64,000 bases of DNA from Streptomyces sp. DI166 (GTDB taxonomy: Bacteria; Actinomycetota; Actinomycetes; Streptomycetales; Streptomycetaceae): contig NZ_FLSP01000021.1 of the NCBI RefSeq assembly GCF_900091315.1, positions 1 to 64,000 of the forward strand, read 5' to 3'. Below are positions 26,352 through 35,193 of the stretch, piece after piece; within the stretch, counting starts at the first letter, position 1; the number at the start of each line of letters is the position of its first letter. The position numbers were made by a program, and so were the translations under genes. The notes beneath the pieces were generated by a model that was not told the DNA's origin, made no database searches, and saw nothing but the letters and a program-made list of their open reading frames with translations.

Positions 26352-26864
26352 TTAGCGCTTGCTGTACTGCGGAGCCTTGCGGGCCTTCTTCAGACCGGCC
26401 TTCTTCCGCTCGACCGCGCGGTCGTCGCGGCGCAGGAAGCCGGCCTTCTTCAGCGGGCCGCGGTTGTTGTCGACGTCGGCCTCGTTCAGGGCGCGGGCGA
26501 CACCGAGGCGCAGGGCACCGGCCTGGCCGGAGACGCCGCCACCGGCGATGCGGGCGATGACGTCGTAGCGGCCCTCAAGCTCCAGGACCTTGAACGGCTC
26601 GTTGACTTCCTGCTGGTGCACCTTGTTGGGGAAGTAGTCCTCAAGGGTGCGACCGTTGATCTTCCACTTGCCGGTGCCCGGAACGATCCGGACGCGGGCG
26701 ATGGCGTTCTTGCGACGGCCCAGGCCGGCGGCCGGCTGGGGCTCACCGAAGCGCGAGGCGAGGGACTCAGAGGTGTACTCACCCTCGACCGGAACCTCGG
26801 ACTCGGTGGTGTAGCTGTCGATGTCAAGCTCTTCGAGCGGCTGCTCGGCAGTGGTCTCGGCCAC
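26352..26864 (-). CDS. rpsI: 30S ribosomal protein S9
   Basis: The 170-residue protein has the S9 core in its C-terminal 125 residues ([19 protein letters not shown], then [12 protein letters not shown]) and the conserved tail RKAPQYSKR that reaches the P-site tRNA. The acidic N-terminal extension (about 1-45) is usual in Streptomyces. It starts at GTG 26864, 42 bases after rplM, in a two-gene operon. Confidence 0.97.
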   Translation of the reverse strand: MAETTAEQPLEELDIDSYTTESEVPVEGEYTSESLASRFGEPQPAAGLGRRKNAIARVRIVPGTGKWKINGRTLEDYFPNKVHQQEVNEPFKVLELEGRYDVIARIAGGGVSGQAGALRLGVARALNEADVDNNRGPLKKAGFLRRDDRAVERKKAGLKKARKAPQYSKR

Positions 26865-26906
26865 GATTCTCCTCAGATTCTCTTCAGTCTTAGGGGGTGG
26901 CCGGAC

Positions 26907-27350
26907 TTACTGCGCGACCTGGGTGATCTCGTACGGCTGCGGCTGCTGCGCGCCGTGCGGGTGCTGGTCACCCTTGTAGACCTTCAGCTTCGAGAGCATC
27001 TGACGGCCCAGGGAGTTCTTGGGGAGCATGCCCTTGACGGCCTTCTCGATGGCCTTCTCGGGGTTCTTGTCGAGCAGCTCGTCGTAACGGACGGAGCGCA
27101 GACCACCCGGGTAGCCGGAGTGGCGGTACGCCATCTTCTGGGTCCGCTTGTTGCCGGAAAGGTGCACCTTGTCGGCGTTGATGATGATGACGAAGTCACC
27201 GGTGTCGACGTGGGGCGCGTAAATCGGCTTGTGCTTGCCCCGGAGAAGGGTCGCTGCGGTGGTGGCGAGACGGCCCAGGACAACGTCCTGAGCGTCGATG
27301 ACGTGCCACTGGCGCGTCACATCGCCGGGCTTGGGGCTGTACGTACGCAC
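26907..27350 (-). CDS. rplM: 50S ribosomal protein L13
   Basis: The 147-residue large-subunit assembly protein has [16 protein letters not shown] (about 15-30), [17 protein letters not shown] and [12 protein letters not shown]. It starts at GTG 27350. A promoter with good -35 and -10 boxes lies about 180 bases upstream, giving a leader of roughly 170 bases. Confidence 0.97.
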   Translation of the reverse strand: MRTYSPKPGDVTRQWHVIDAQDVVLGRLATTAATLLRGKHKPIYAPHVDTGDFVIIINADKVHLSGNKRTQKMAYRHSGYPGGLRSVRYDELLDKNPEKAIEKAVKGMLPKNSLGRQMLSKLKVYKGDQHPHGAQQPQPYEITQVAQ

Positions 27351-27853
27351 GGTTCGTAGCCTTCGCTTCGAGTGAATGGTCCTGAACAGGTCACCGAAAC
27401 GATCACGACAGCCTTGACCGCACTGCGGTGACGCAAACCGCGTGCTGGTCGCTGGTCATCGGCCCGGTGGACCGGTGTAAGGGCCCGTCCCGTGAGAATG
27501 AGCAAGCCAATACACAACGAAGAAGCAGAATACCCGCGCGCCCCGCAGGGGGTCAAAACGAGCCCGCACAGACGGACGACGCAGGTAAGGACTGCCGCAC
27601 CCAGTGTAATCACCGCGGTGCGCGGAACCGGGCCGAGGCCCCGGGAGCGGCAGCGCTCCGCAGCTCCTATGTGGCGCCCTTATAACAACACGGACCGTCG
27701 CCGCGCCGCGGCGCACCGCTAACCCCGGCACACGCATCGCACCAAGGGCCCGGAGATGTCGTATTTGCGCGCGCCGTTCCGTGCAACACCCGCGCCCCCA
27801 GGGGCCCTTGAACCGGAATTACCTACCCCGGGGCTGCGTCTAAGATGCGCCCC
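27351..27853. other. 503-bp divergent control region between rplM and a membrane protein gene
   Basis: The half nearest rplM contains its leader and promoter. The rest (27560-27853) contains a TTATAAC patch at 27679-27685 that may serve the rightward gene. No gene, transfer RNA or repeat is evident, and short frames here lack coding character. Confidence 0.5.
27527..27556 (-). promoter_or_regulatory. Sigma-70 (HrdB-type) promoter of rplM-rpsI
   Basis: On the minus strand TTGACC (complement of 27551-27556) is followed after 18 bases by TATTCT (complement of 27527-27532). The same pair of boxes precedes rpsJ, and a similar one precedes rpsL. Confidence 0.7.
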
Positions 27854-28732
27854 ATGAGCTTCGGGCAGCAGGGGGGACCCCAGTCGCAGTGGGATCCCTG
27901 GAAACCGCACTCCCAGCAGCCGTGGAACGGCGGCGGGAGCAGTCAGACCCCGGACTGGGCCGCGCTCGCCGAGGCGTCCGAGTCCCGTGCCAAGCGGCGC
28001 CGCATGCTGTTCATCGGCGGTGGCGCGCTGGCCACCGTCGGCATAGCCGCGGCGGTCGCCGTCGCCGTGGTCTCGGCGAATGACGGCCCCGCCAACAAGC
28101 CGACCGCCCAGTTGCCCGCGACGGCGGACATCCCGAGCGGGTCCACCGAGCCCTCCTTCGCCCCGACGAGCGCGCCGCCCCCGCTCAACCCGGACGACTT
28201 CATCTCCAGCGCGAAGAAGGACACCGCTCCGCTCAGCCCCGACTCCTTCTTCGGCGGCAAGCAGCTGACGCTGGCCGGGACCGTCTACAAGAAGGGCCCC
28301 ACGGACGACACCGAGAAGTGCGCGACCGGGGCCCTGAAGACCCTCCCGAAAATCCTTGAGGCCAACGACTGCACCCGCCTGATGCGCGTCACCTACGTCG
28401 ACGGCGGCGTCGCGGTCACCATCGGCGTCGCCGTGTTCGACACCGAGGCGCAGGCGGCGAAGGCCAAGTCCGAGACCGACGACAAGAGCATCGTGCGGTC
28501 CCTGGCCGGCGACGGCGTCAAGCCGTTCTGCAACGCCGCGGTGTGCCGCTCCACGCGCAACTACTACGGCCGCTACGCCTACTTCACGGTCGCCGGCTTC
28601 ACCAACGGCAAGAACGTCACCGAGAAGGACACCAAGGTCTTCCAGGCCGGCGACGCCCTCCAGCAGCACACCTTCGACCAGATCCGCCGCCGCGGCCAGA
28701 CCCAGGCCTCGGCAGCGGCCCAGACGGGCTGA
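27854..28732 (+). CDS. Membrane-anchored extracytoplasmic protein of unknown function
   Basis: The 292-residue protein has a Gln/Trp/Pro-rich cytoplasmic head (1-45), basic residues, one membrane helix (51-75), a Pro/Thr linker (about 78-115) and an extracellular domain of about 170 residues. The domain holds four cysteines that could form disulfides (for example CATGALK, NDCTRLM, FCNAAVC). ATG 27854 and ATG 27845 are both possible starts. I do not recognise a catalytic motif. It converges on the CBM3/GH16 gene with four bases between stops. Confidence 0.8.
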   Translation: MSFGQQGGPQSQWDPWKPHSQQPWNGGGSSQTPDWAALAEASESRAKRRRMLFIGGGALATVGIAAAVAVAVVSANDGPANKPTAQLPATADIPSGSTEPSFAPTSAPPPLNPDDFISSAKKDTAPLSPDSFFGGKQLTLAGTVYKKGPTDDTEKCATGALKTLPKILEANDCTRLMRVTYVDGGVAVTIGVAVFDTEAQAAKAKSETDDKSIVRSLAGDGVKPFCNAAVCRSTRNYYGRYAYFTVAGFTNGKNVTEKDTKVFQAGDALQQHTFDQIRRRGQTQASAAAQTG

Positions 28733-28736
28733 CCGC

Positions 28737-30161
28737 TCAGGAGTCCGACGGCATGGTGTCGAACCAGCCGACGCCGTCGCCCTGGAACTCCTCCGCCGCC
28801 GCCTCGGCCTGCTCGGCCGTGAGCACCTTGCCTGACTGGTGGTAGAACCAGTCGACCTTCATGTCCCAGGCCCGGTCACCGGTGAAGGGCAGGTCGACGA
28901 ACCAGGTGTTGAAGTTGACCGCCATGGCGGCGCGCGGGGCGTAGTCCGCGCCGCTGCGGTAGAGGGTCTTGCCGTCGAGGCTGTAGGTGACCGAGTCCTT
29001 CTTGACCGTGATCACCATGGTGTGCCAGCCGGCCAGACTCCGCTCGGTCTTGCTCGTGACACGGTCGCCCTCGTCGGCGTTGCGCCACGTCGTGGTGTCC
29101 GCCTTCGGACCGGGCGCGCCCCACCCGCCGTTCGGCATGTACTCGATGTCCAGCTCGGCGTACCTGCTGCCGGAACCGCCGATGGTGAAGAACGTCTGGT
29201 TGACGTGGTCGCCGTTCTCGCCGGTCGTCGGCCTGTCGGTGAAGTGGACACGGGCCGCGTAGGTGCCGGTGCGGAACTTCGCCTCCTTGGTGCCGAGCGC
29301 CGACTGCTCGGTGCCGGCCGTGCTGCCGTCGGTGGCGGCGCGCAGATTGAGCACCTGGCCGCCGGGCGTCTCCTTGTCCCCCGGGAACGAGACGCCCTTG
29401 GCGGTCCAGGTGTTCTCGATGCCGGGACCGCCCTTGCTGGTGCGCACCAGCCAGCCGTGCTTGAACAGCGCGGTGTCCTTCGGGCCCCGGTAGTGGAAGT
29501 CGTCGAAGAACGCGCCCTCGGGCAGCTCCGGCACCGCCTTGGACACCGGCTTGGCCGAGGCCTCGCCACCCTCGCCCCCGGGCTCCTTCCCCCACACCAG
29601 CGCGCCGCGCTTGTAGGCGGGCACCCGGTCGGAGTTCTGGTACGTCCGCTTGGTGTCGTCGAACGACCAGTCGCCGTCCTGCCGGACCGGCTTGTGGTCG
29701 GTGCGGTAGAGCTGGATCTCCAGGCCCCGGCTGTTGGCACCGGGCTTCAGCACACCGGCCTTCTCGGTGAAGCCGAGCTGCAAGTAGTGGTCGGCCTCCT
29801 CGCTCGGGGTGTCCATGGCGACCACGGAACCGGTCAGATTCGAGCATCCGACCGCCGCCTCCACACAGTTGAAGGCGTACGAGGCGTCCCCGTCGGCGGT
29901 GAAGTAGTACCGCAGGGAGACCTCGCTGAGCGGCACGGGCTTCTCCGAGGTGTTGAAGACCTCCAGCCAAGGCCGCACGGCGTCGGCCTCGGCCTTGGTC
30001 TGCGTCCGGTAGCGGACGGTCAGCTCGGGGTCCTCGGGGTTGAAGTGGTTCCACACCGGCTTCGCGGCCAGGACGCCGCCGGCGAGGAGCGCCACCACGA
30101 GCAGGACCTTGAACGCGCGGGCTATGCCACTACGGCGGCGGGGCTGACGGCGGGACGCCAC
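28737..30161 (-). CDS. Membrane-anchored CBM3/GH16-like polysaccharide-active protein
   Basis: The 474-residue protein has a basic N-terminus, one membrane helix (about 16-34, possibly uncleaved), a family 3 carbohydrate-binding-like module (about 46-190: LTVRYRTQTKAEADAVRPWLEVFN, LEIQLYRTD) and a GH16-type jelly-roll domain (about 212-440). The GH16 catalytic signature ExDxE is intact as ELDIE at 336-340. It should act on a beta-linked glycan outside the cell. It is divergent from, and about 290 bases from, the dehydrogenase-synthase pair, which suggests it trims or anchors the polymer made by that pair. CBM3 usually binds cellulose or chitin. I infer its role from context only. Confidence 0.75.
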   Translation of the reverse strand: MASRRQPRRRSGIARAFKVLLVVALLAGGVLAAKPVWNHFNPEDPELTVRYRTQTKAEADAVRPWLEVFNTSEKPVPLSEVSLRYYFTADGDASYAFNCVEAAVGCSNLTGSVVAMDTPSEEADHYLQLGFTEKAGVLKPGANSRGLEIQLYRTDHKPVRQDGDWSFDDTKRTYQNSDRVPAYKRGALVWGKEPGGEGGEASAKPVSKAVPELPEGAFFDDFHYRGPKDTALFKHGWLVRTSKGGPGIENTWTAKGVSFPGDKETPGGQVLNLRAATDGSTAGTEQSALGTKEAKFRTGTYAARVHFTDRPTTGENGDHVNQTFFTIGGSGSRYAELDIEYMPNGGWGAPGPKADTTTWRNADEGDRVTSKTERSLAGWHTMVITVKKDSVTYSLDGKTLYRSGADYAPRAAMAVNFNTWFVDLPFTGDRAWDMKVDWFYHQSGKVLTAEQAEAAAEEFQGDGVGWFDTMPSDS

Positions 30162-30450
30162 GTGAGGTCTCCTTCGGGGGCGCGGGGCGTGCGCCCGGCG
30201 GATGCGGAATCGGCACGAGGGTACCGGTCGCCGCGCCAGGCGCCAGAGTCTGCTTCAGACCGGAATCTGGCGACATTTGACCCGACTCATGACCATGCAG
30301 AAGGGTTGTACGAGCCTTCGAGTGACAAATGCGACTGTGTGCGACCTGTGATCACACATGTGAGCGCTGTTAGCCTGTTTGCTCCTTAATTCGAAAATAT
30401 CTGCGCGCTCGGGCTGGGGGCTTAGTGGCGCCGGGGTGGGAAGTATTGCC
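30162..30450. promoter_or_regulatory. 289-bp divergent control region of the polysaccharide cluster
   Basis: This stretch is more AT-rich than its surroundings and separates the GH16 gene from the dehydrogenase-synthase operon. It holds the perfect palindrome TGTGATCACA (30347-30356), resembling Crp half-sites and also the GTGA/TCAC arms of BldD boxes. TGTTAGCCT (30368-30376) is a possible -10 for the rightward operon. The identity of the regulator is inference. Confidence 0.4.
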
Positions 30451-31722
30451 GTGAACCGTAACTCCACAGCCGATCTCGTGATCATCGGGCTCGGCTACGT
30501 CGGGCTGCCCCTTGCCCGGGCAGCAAGCGCTTCCGGCCTGAAGGTCGTCGGCCTCGACCGCAGCCGGTCCGTGGTGGAGGGACTGAACGCCGGGTCCTCG
30601 CACGTCGACGACATCAGCGACGCCGATGTCCGCGCCATGCTCGGTCAGGGCTTCCGGGCGGTCTCCACGCCCGAGATCATCGAGGACACGGCAGCCGTCG
30701 TCATCTGCGTGCCGACCCCGCTGACCGACCACGGCGCGCCCAACCTCGGCGCCGTCGACGCCGCCGTCACGGACATCGCCGCCCATCTGAAGCCGGGCAC
30801 CCTCGTCGTCCTGGAGTCCACGACCTACCCCGGCACCACCGACGAGGTGGTGCGCCCGCGCCTGGAGGCCGGCGGTCTGCGGGCGGGCGTCGACTTCTAC
30901 CTCGCCTTCTCGCCCGAGCGCATCGACCCGGGCAACCCGACCTACGGCCTGGAGAACACCCCGAAGGTCGTCGGCGGCACCACCCCCGACTGCACCAAGG
31001 CGGCCCGCGCGCTGTACGAGCGCTTCGTCGGCAGCGTGGTGGAGGCCAAGGGCACGCGGGAGGCCGAGATGGCCAAGCTGCTGGAGAACACCTACCGGCA
31101 CGTGAACATCGCGCTCGTCAACGAGATGGCGATGTTCTGCCGCGAGATCGACGTCGACCTCTGGGACTCCATCCGCTGCGCCTCCAGCAAGCCGTTCGGC
31201 TTCGCGCCCTTCTACCCGGGCCCCGGGGTCGGCGGGCACTGCATCCCCATCGACCCCAACTACCTTTCCTACAAGGTGCGTTCGCTCGGGATACCGTTCC
31301 GGTTCGTGGAACTGGCCCAGGAGATCAACCAGCGGATGCCCGCCCATGTCGTGTCCCGTGCCGCCGACATGCTCAACCAGCAGGGCAAGCCGATCCGCGG
31401 CTCACGCGTGCTGCTGCTCGGTGTGACCTACAAGCCGGACATCTCCGACCAGCGGGAAAGCCCCGCGGTGGACGTGGCCGAGCTGCTGCTGGAGCGCGGA
31501 GCCGACCTCGTCTACTACGACTCGCGCGTAGCGGACTGGACCGTCGAGGGCACCGCGGTGCCCCGGGTCCAGGACTACCTCGCCGGCGCGGCCGAAGCCG
31601 ATCTAACCATCCTTCTCCAGCAGCACAGCGAGCTCGACCTGGACGCGCTGGCCGACCGCAGCCGCCTGCTCTTCGACACGCGCGGCAAGTCGGCCGACCA
31701 TCCCCAGGTGGTCAAGCTGTGA
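30451..31722 (+). CDS. UDP-sugar 6-dehydrogenase, UDP-N-acetylhexosamine type
   Basis: The 423-residue enzyme oxidises a UDP-sugar to the uronic acid in two NAD-dependent steps. It has the Rossmann loop GLGYVGLPLA (13-22), VPTPLT, SPERIDPG and a catalytic cysteine C264 in GVGGHCIPIDP. The GGHCIPxDP form is typical of WecC/WbpA/TviB enzymes for UDP-GlcNAc or UDP-ManNAc; UDP-glucose enzymes usually carry GGSCFPKD. GTG 30451 is preceded by GGGAAG; the longer frame from TTG 30379 has no good start. It overlaps the synthase gene by four bases, so the two products are made together. Confidence 0.88.
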   Translation: MNRNSTADLVIIGLGYVGLPLARAASASGLKVVGLDRSRSVVEGLNAGSSHVDDISDADVRAMLGQGFRAVSTPEIIEDTAAVVICVPTPLTDHGAPNLGAVDAAVTDIAAHLKPGTLVVLESTTYPGTTDEVVRPRLEAGGLRAGVDFYLAFSPERIDPGNPTYGLENTPKVVGGTTPDCTKAARALYERFVGSVVEAKGTREAEMAKLLENTYRHVNIALVNEMAMFCREIDVDLWDSIRCASSKPFGFAPFYPGPGVGGHCIPIDPNYLSYKVRSLGIPFRFVELAQEINQRMPAHVVSRAADMLNQQGKPIRGSRVLLLGVTYKPDISDQRESPAVDVAELLLERGADLVYYDSRVADWTVEGTAVPRVQDYLAGAAEADLTILLQQHSELDLDALADRSRLLFDTRGKSADHPQVVKL

Positions 31723-33659
31723 CCGACACCTACATACCCGGGGCCGTCGACACCGACGGCCGCCGCAGACACAAACGGCGACGGCACCTGAAGGTCTCGT
31801 ACTTCTTCTTCCTCGCCATCGCCGCCGTCATCGTCACCAAGCTCGACCCGGACTCCCTGCACCTGTACTCGTTCGGCGCCCTCGGGCTGCTCGCCCTGAA
31901 GATGTTCGGAGCGCTGTTCTACCGGCCCGCCAAGGCGGACCGGGAAGAGCTGGTGCTGCTGGACAACTCCTGGGTCACCGCGGTCATCCCGATCTACAAC
32001 GAGGACCCGGTGATGTTCGAGCAGGGCATGCGCAGCCTGCTCGCGCAGAGCCGGCTGCCCAACGAGATCCACATCATCGACGACGCCAGCGCCGACCCCT
32101 CCGGCATCAGGGCGGCGAAGAAGCTGCGCCCCGAGTTCGAGGCGCGGGGCGTGAAGTACACGGTCAGCGTGCAGCCCGAGAACAAGGGCAAGCGCGAGGC
32201 CCTCGCCCTCGGATTCGAGGCGGCGCCCTACTCCGACCTGTTCCTGTGCGTGGACTCGGACACGATCCTGTCCCGGGACACGGTCCGTGAGCTGCTGCTC
32301 CCCATGGCCGACCCGAAGATCATGGCGTCCACGGGCATGGTGCTGGCGCTCAACCACGACAGCAATATCTTCACGCGCCTCCAGGACCTGCGGTACGGCA
32401 ACTCCTTCCTGTTCGAGCGAGCCGCGTACTCCCGGCTGAAGTCGGTGCTGTGCTGCTGCGGCGCGCTCTCGGTGTACCGCGGCTCCCTGGTGCGCAAGTA
32501 CCTGCCGGACTTCCTCAACCAGCAGTTCCTCGGCAAGCCTGCCGTCTTCGGCGACGACCGGCGCATGACGAACTACTGCCTGATGGAGGGCCAGGTCGTC
32601 TTCCAGGAGACGGCCGTCGGCTACACCGCCGTCCCCGAGAAGCTGCCGCACTTCCTGCGTCAGCAGGTGCGCTGGAACAAGTCCTTCTTCCGTGAGTCCC
32701 TGTGGGCCTTCACGCACCAGAAGAAGTACCGGCCCGCCTTCTGGCTGACCTGCATGGAACTGGCGCTGTGGCTGATCTTCGGCTCGGCGATGTTCTACTC
32801 CATGGTCATCCTGCCGATCATGCAGCCGGAACGGTTCGTCAACCACATCGGCGACTACCTGCTGTTCATGGTCCTCATGGGGTACCTGCGCAACGTCCGG
32901 TACCTCGACTTCCCGCGCCGCGGCATGGGCTTCATCAAACGCTTCGGCATGTTCCTGCTGGCCCCGCTCTACGGCGTCATCCAGCTGGTGCTGCTGACTC
33001 CGCTGCGCTTCTACGCCCTGTTCACCCTGCACAAGGGCAGCTGGGGCACCCGTCAGGGCGGTGTCGAGGTGTCCGTGGCGGGCGACCACGAGCAGGACGT
33101 CTCGGCGGTGTACGAGGAAGAGGACGAGTACTCGTCCCCGCAGGTCTCCTCCACCATCGAGATGATGCGTCTGGAGGGCATCGCCCTGGCCCGTACCACC
33201 CCGCACGCCTCGCCGCGCAACCGCAACGGCATGGCCCAGGCGTACACCGGGCACACCCAGGGCGAGCTGCGGGACATGGGACGCAGCGCGCCCCAGCAGC
33301 CGGTGGCCTGGAACGGCGTGACCGACCCGGCCCAGCAGCAGATGCCACAGCAACCGCAGCAGCAGTACCCCCAGTACCAGCAGCAGTACTCCCAGCCGCA
33401 GCAGCACCAGCAGTACCCGCAGCAGGCGTACCCGCAGCAGGCCTACCCGCAGCAGCAGTACGGCGGCCAGACGCAGGACCCCTACCAGCAGCAGCCGCCG
33501 CCGCAGCAGTACGGCCAGTGGCAGGGCCAGCACCCCCAGGGCCAGCCGTACGTCCCACAGCAGCCGCAGCACCCCCAGCAGTGGACCCCGGAAAGCCAGA
33601 ACCAGCCGTACGCCCCGGAACAGCACCAGGACGACGGCTGGTTCGGTGAGCGCCGCTAG
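31719..33659 (+). CDS. Hyaluronan-synthase-like processive GT2 with Gln/Pro/Tyr-rich tail
   Basis: The 646-residue membrane glycosyltransferase has two N-terminal helices (about 27-66), a GT2 domain (about 84-325) and further helices (about 341-366, 380-391, 408-434). Motifs follow class I hyaluronan synthases: VDSDT (178-182), GALSVYRG (248-255), GDDRRMTN (278-285), QQVRWNKSFFRES (315-327) and WGTR near 442. An unusual tail (about 460-646) is acidic at first, then made of repeated YPQQ/QQ units. It probably polymerises and extrudes a polysaccharide using the UDP-uronic acid made by the overlapping upstream gene. The start is GTG 31719. Confidence 0.88.
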   Translation: MTDTYIPGAVDTDGRRRHKRRRHLKVSYFFFLAIAAVIVTKLDPDSLHLYSFGALGLLALKMFGALFYRPAKADREELVLLDNSWVTAVIPIYNEDPVMFEQGMRSLLAQSRLPNEIHIIDDASADPSGIRAAKKLRPEFEARGVKYTVSVQPENKGKREALALGFEAAPYSDLFLCVDSDTILSRDTVRELLLPMADPKIMASTGMVLALNHDSNIFTRLQDLRYGNSFLFERAAYSRLKSVLCCCGALSVYRGSLVRKYLPDFLNQQFLGKPAVFGDDRRMTNYCLMEGQVVFQETAVGYTAVPEKLPHFLRQQVRWNKSFFRESLWAFTHQKKYRPAFWLTCMELALWLIFGSAMFYSMVILPIMQPERFVNHIGDYLLFMVLMGYLRNVRYLDFPRRGMGFIKRFGMFLLAPLYGVIQLVLLTPLRFYALFTLHKGSWGTRQGGVEVSVAGDHEQDVSAVYEEEDEYSSPQVSSTIEMMRLEGIALARTTPHASPRNRNGMAQAYTGHTQGELRDMGRSAPQQPVAWNGVTDPAQQQMPQQPQQQYPQYQQQYSQPQQHQQYPQQAYPQQAYPQQQYGGQTQDPYQQQPPPQQYGQWQGQHPQGQPYVPQQPQHPQQWTPESQNQPYAPEQHQDDGWFGERR

Positions 33660-33666
33660 CCCGCGG

Positions 33667-35088
33667 TCAGTTGTAGTACGCCATCGCCTCCTGGACGGTG
33701 AGCACCTTGATCTCGCGCTTGTCGATCTCCGTCATGAGCGTGCGGAGACCGGCCTGGCTGATCTCGGTGCTCGCCGCCGGCGTACCGGTGACGATCTTGT
33801 GCAGGCAGAGGATCAGCCAACTGCCGCTGCCGGCGCAGCGGTCCAGCGCTCCGCCCGCACCGATCACCTTGCTCAGCGCGGTGCCGCCGATTCCCGTGCC
33901 GTCGGTGATTCCGGTCAGTGCCTTCAGCCGGTAGGGCATGGCAGGCGCGAAGCTCTCGATGGTCTCGGAAATGATCGAGCGCGCGGTGGTGAAGTGACGC
34001 TTGGCCAGTTCGTCGACGGCGACTCCGTCGGTGGTCTTCTGGAACGCGCCGTGCGGATAGGCGAAGTGCTCGCTGGTGAATCCGTTGCCGACGAGCCACT
34101 CCCGCAGTTTCGCGAAGTCCGCGTCGACCTGCTGGGCGGTGAGTTTGGGGTAACTCGCGGTGTGCGTGGCGTTGGCGTACGCGTGCCCGGCCATCTCCCA
34201 GCCCGAGGCGTCCTGGAGCGAGCGCATCTGGGCGAGGTTCACGAAGGAGCCGGTGCCGATCACATCGGCGATGTTGTACAGCGTCCCCGGCATGCCGAAC
34301 GGGTCCATGACCGGCCGGGCCAGATCGTGCACCGACTTGTGCGAGTCGTCGAAGGTGATGGAGACGACGCCCTTGGGAAAGACGGACTCGGTGTCCGGCA
34401 CCAGTTCCACGGCCTGGAGGTGGTACGTCACCGGGCCCTTGGCATTGTCGTAGACCGCGAACGACATGTCGGTGAAACCGTCCCGCACGGACGGCTCGCC
34501 CTTCGCGGAGATCGTGTACGTCCCGGACGCCGAGGTGACGTCGGCCCACTGGAGGTGGACCGTGACCCACTCCCCGGACTGCACATAGTTGGCCGCGGTC
34601 GCGCCGTGGGTGTGCAGCTTCCAGCTGAACGCGTTCTTCAGCCCCGAGGTGCCGAGATAGAAGACGACCCGGCTGAGGTCGGTGACATCCGTGACCCGGA
34701 AGATCACCCGGATCATCTTGCCGCTCAGATCCATGGCGGGCATACCGGTCTTGCGGACGTACGACTGGACTCCGGTGCCCGCCGTGGTCACCCGCACCGA
34801 GGAACTGCCCCGGGTGAAGACCGCGGTGTCGGCCGGATTGGACGACGCGGTCCCCGCGCCGCCCGCCGTCCACCCATGGCCCGACTGGAACTGCTGGCTC
34901 CAGGTGGCCCGGCGAAACCGCGGCCGCCGTCCGGTCGGCGCGTACGGCGGCACACTCAGGCCGTCCGCCGGCGCGGCGTCCGCCGTGGCCAGGGCGCCGA
35001 TTCCGCCGACCGTGACCAGCCCCCCGAACCCCATGGCCAGCGCCGATCGTCTGTTCACCGGCGCCGAATGCTTTCGTGCCCTGCTCAA
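33667..35088 (-). CDS. Exported polysaccharide deacetylase (NodB family), Tat-type signal
   Basis: The 473-residue protein is predicted from TTG 35088, which has GGGGAG just upstream; GTG 35058 is the alternative. The N-terminus has twin arginines and a hydrophobic stretch (VNRRSALAMGFGGLVTVGG), typical of Tat export. A beta-sandwich-like region (about 60-230) precedes the NodB deacetylase domain, with TFDD at 245-248 and metal histidines in GHAYANATH (302, 309). It probably removes N-acetyl groups from an extracellular glycan. It converges on the synthase gene seven bases away, so it likely modifies the polymer made there. Confidence 0.8.
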   Translation of the reverse strand: MSRARKHSAPVNRRSALAMGFGGLVTVGGIGALATADAAPADGLSVPPYAPTGRRPRFRRATWSQQFQSGHGWTAGGAGTASSNPADTAVFTRGSSSVRVTTAGTGVQSYVRKTGMPAMDLSGKMIRVIFRVTDVTDLSRVVFYLGTSGLKNAFSWKLHTHGATAANYVQSGEWVTVHLQWADVTSASGTYTISAKGEPSVRDGFTDMSFAVYDNAKGPVTYHLQAVELVPDTESVFPKGVVSITFDDSHKSVHDLARPVMDPFGMPGTLYNIADVIGTGSFVNLAQMRSLQDASGWEMAGHAYANATHTASYPKLTAQQVDADFAKLREWLVGNGFTSEHFAYPHGAFQKTTDGVAVDELAKRHFTTARSIISETIESFAPAMPYRLKALTGITDGTGIGGTALSKVIGAGGALDRCAGSGSWLILCLHKIVTGTPAASTEISQAGLRTLMTEIDKREIKVLTVQEAMAYYN

Positions 35089-35193
35089 TGTGACTCCCCA
35101 CTCACAGCGATTCCCCACCTCAGCGACACGCAAGGACGTTCGTGATTCAAGCGTTCAATGCGACTGTTGTGACAGCAAAATACGCCTACCGGC

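Noticed and set aside
30379..30450. Longer N-terminus for the UDP-sugar dehydrogenase from TTG 30379
   Set aside because: The Rossmann loop begins right after GTG 30451, which has a GGGAAG site; the extension has no similarity to the family.
31575..33626. 683-codon minus-strand frame opposite the HAS-like synthase
   Set aside because: It is an antisense shadow with Leu/Val/Arg-rich repeat-like sequence; the plus-strand product has all family motifs.
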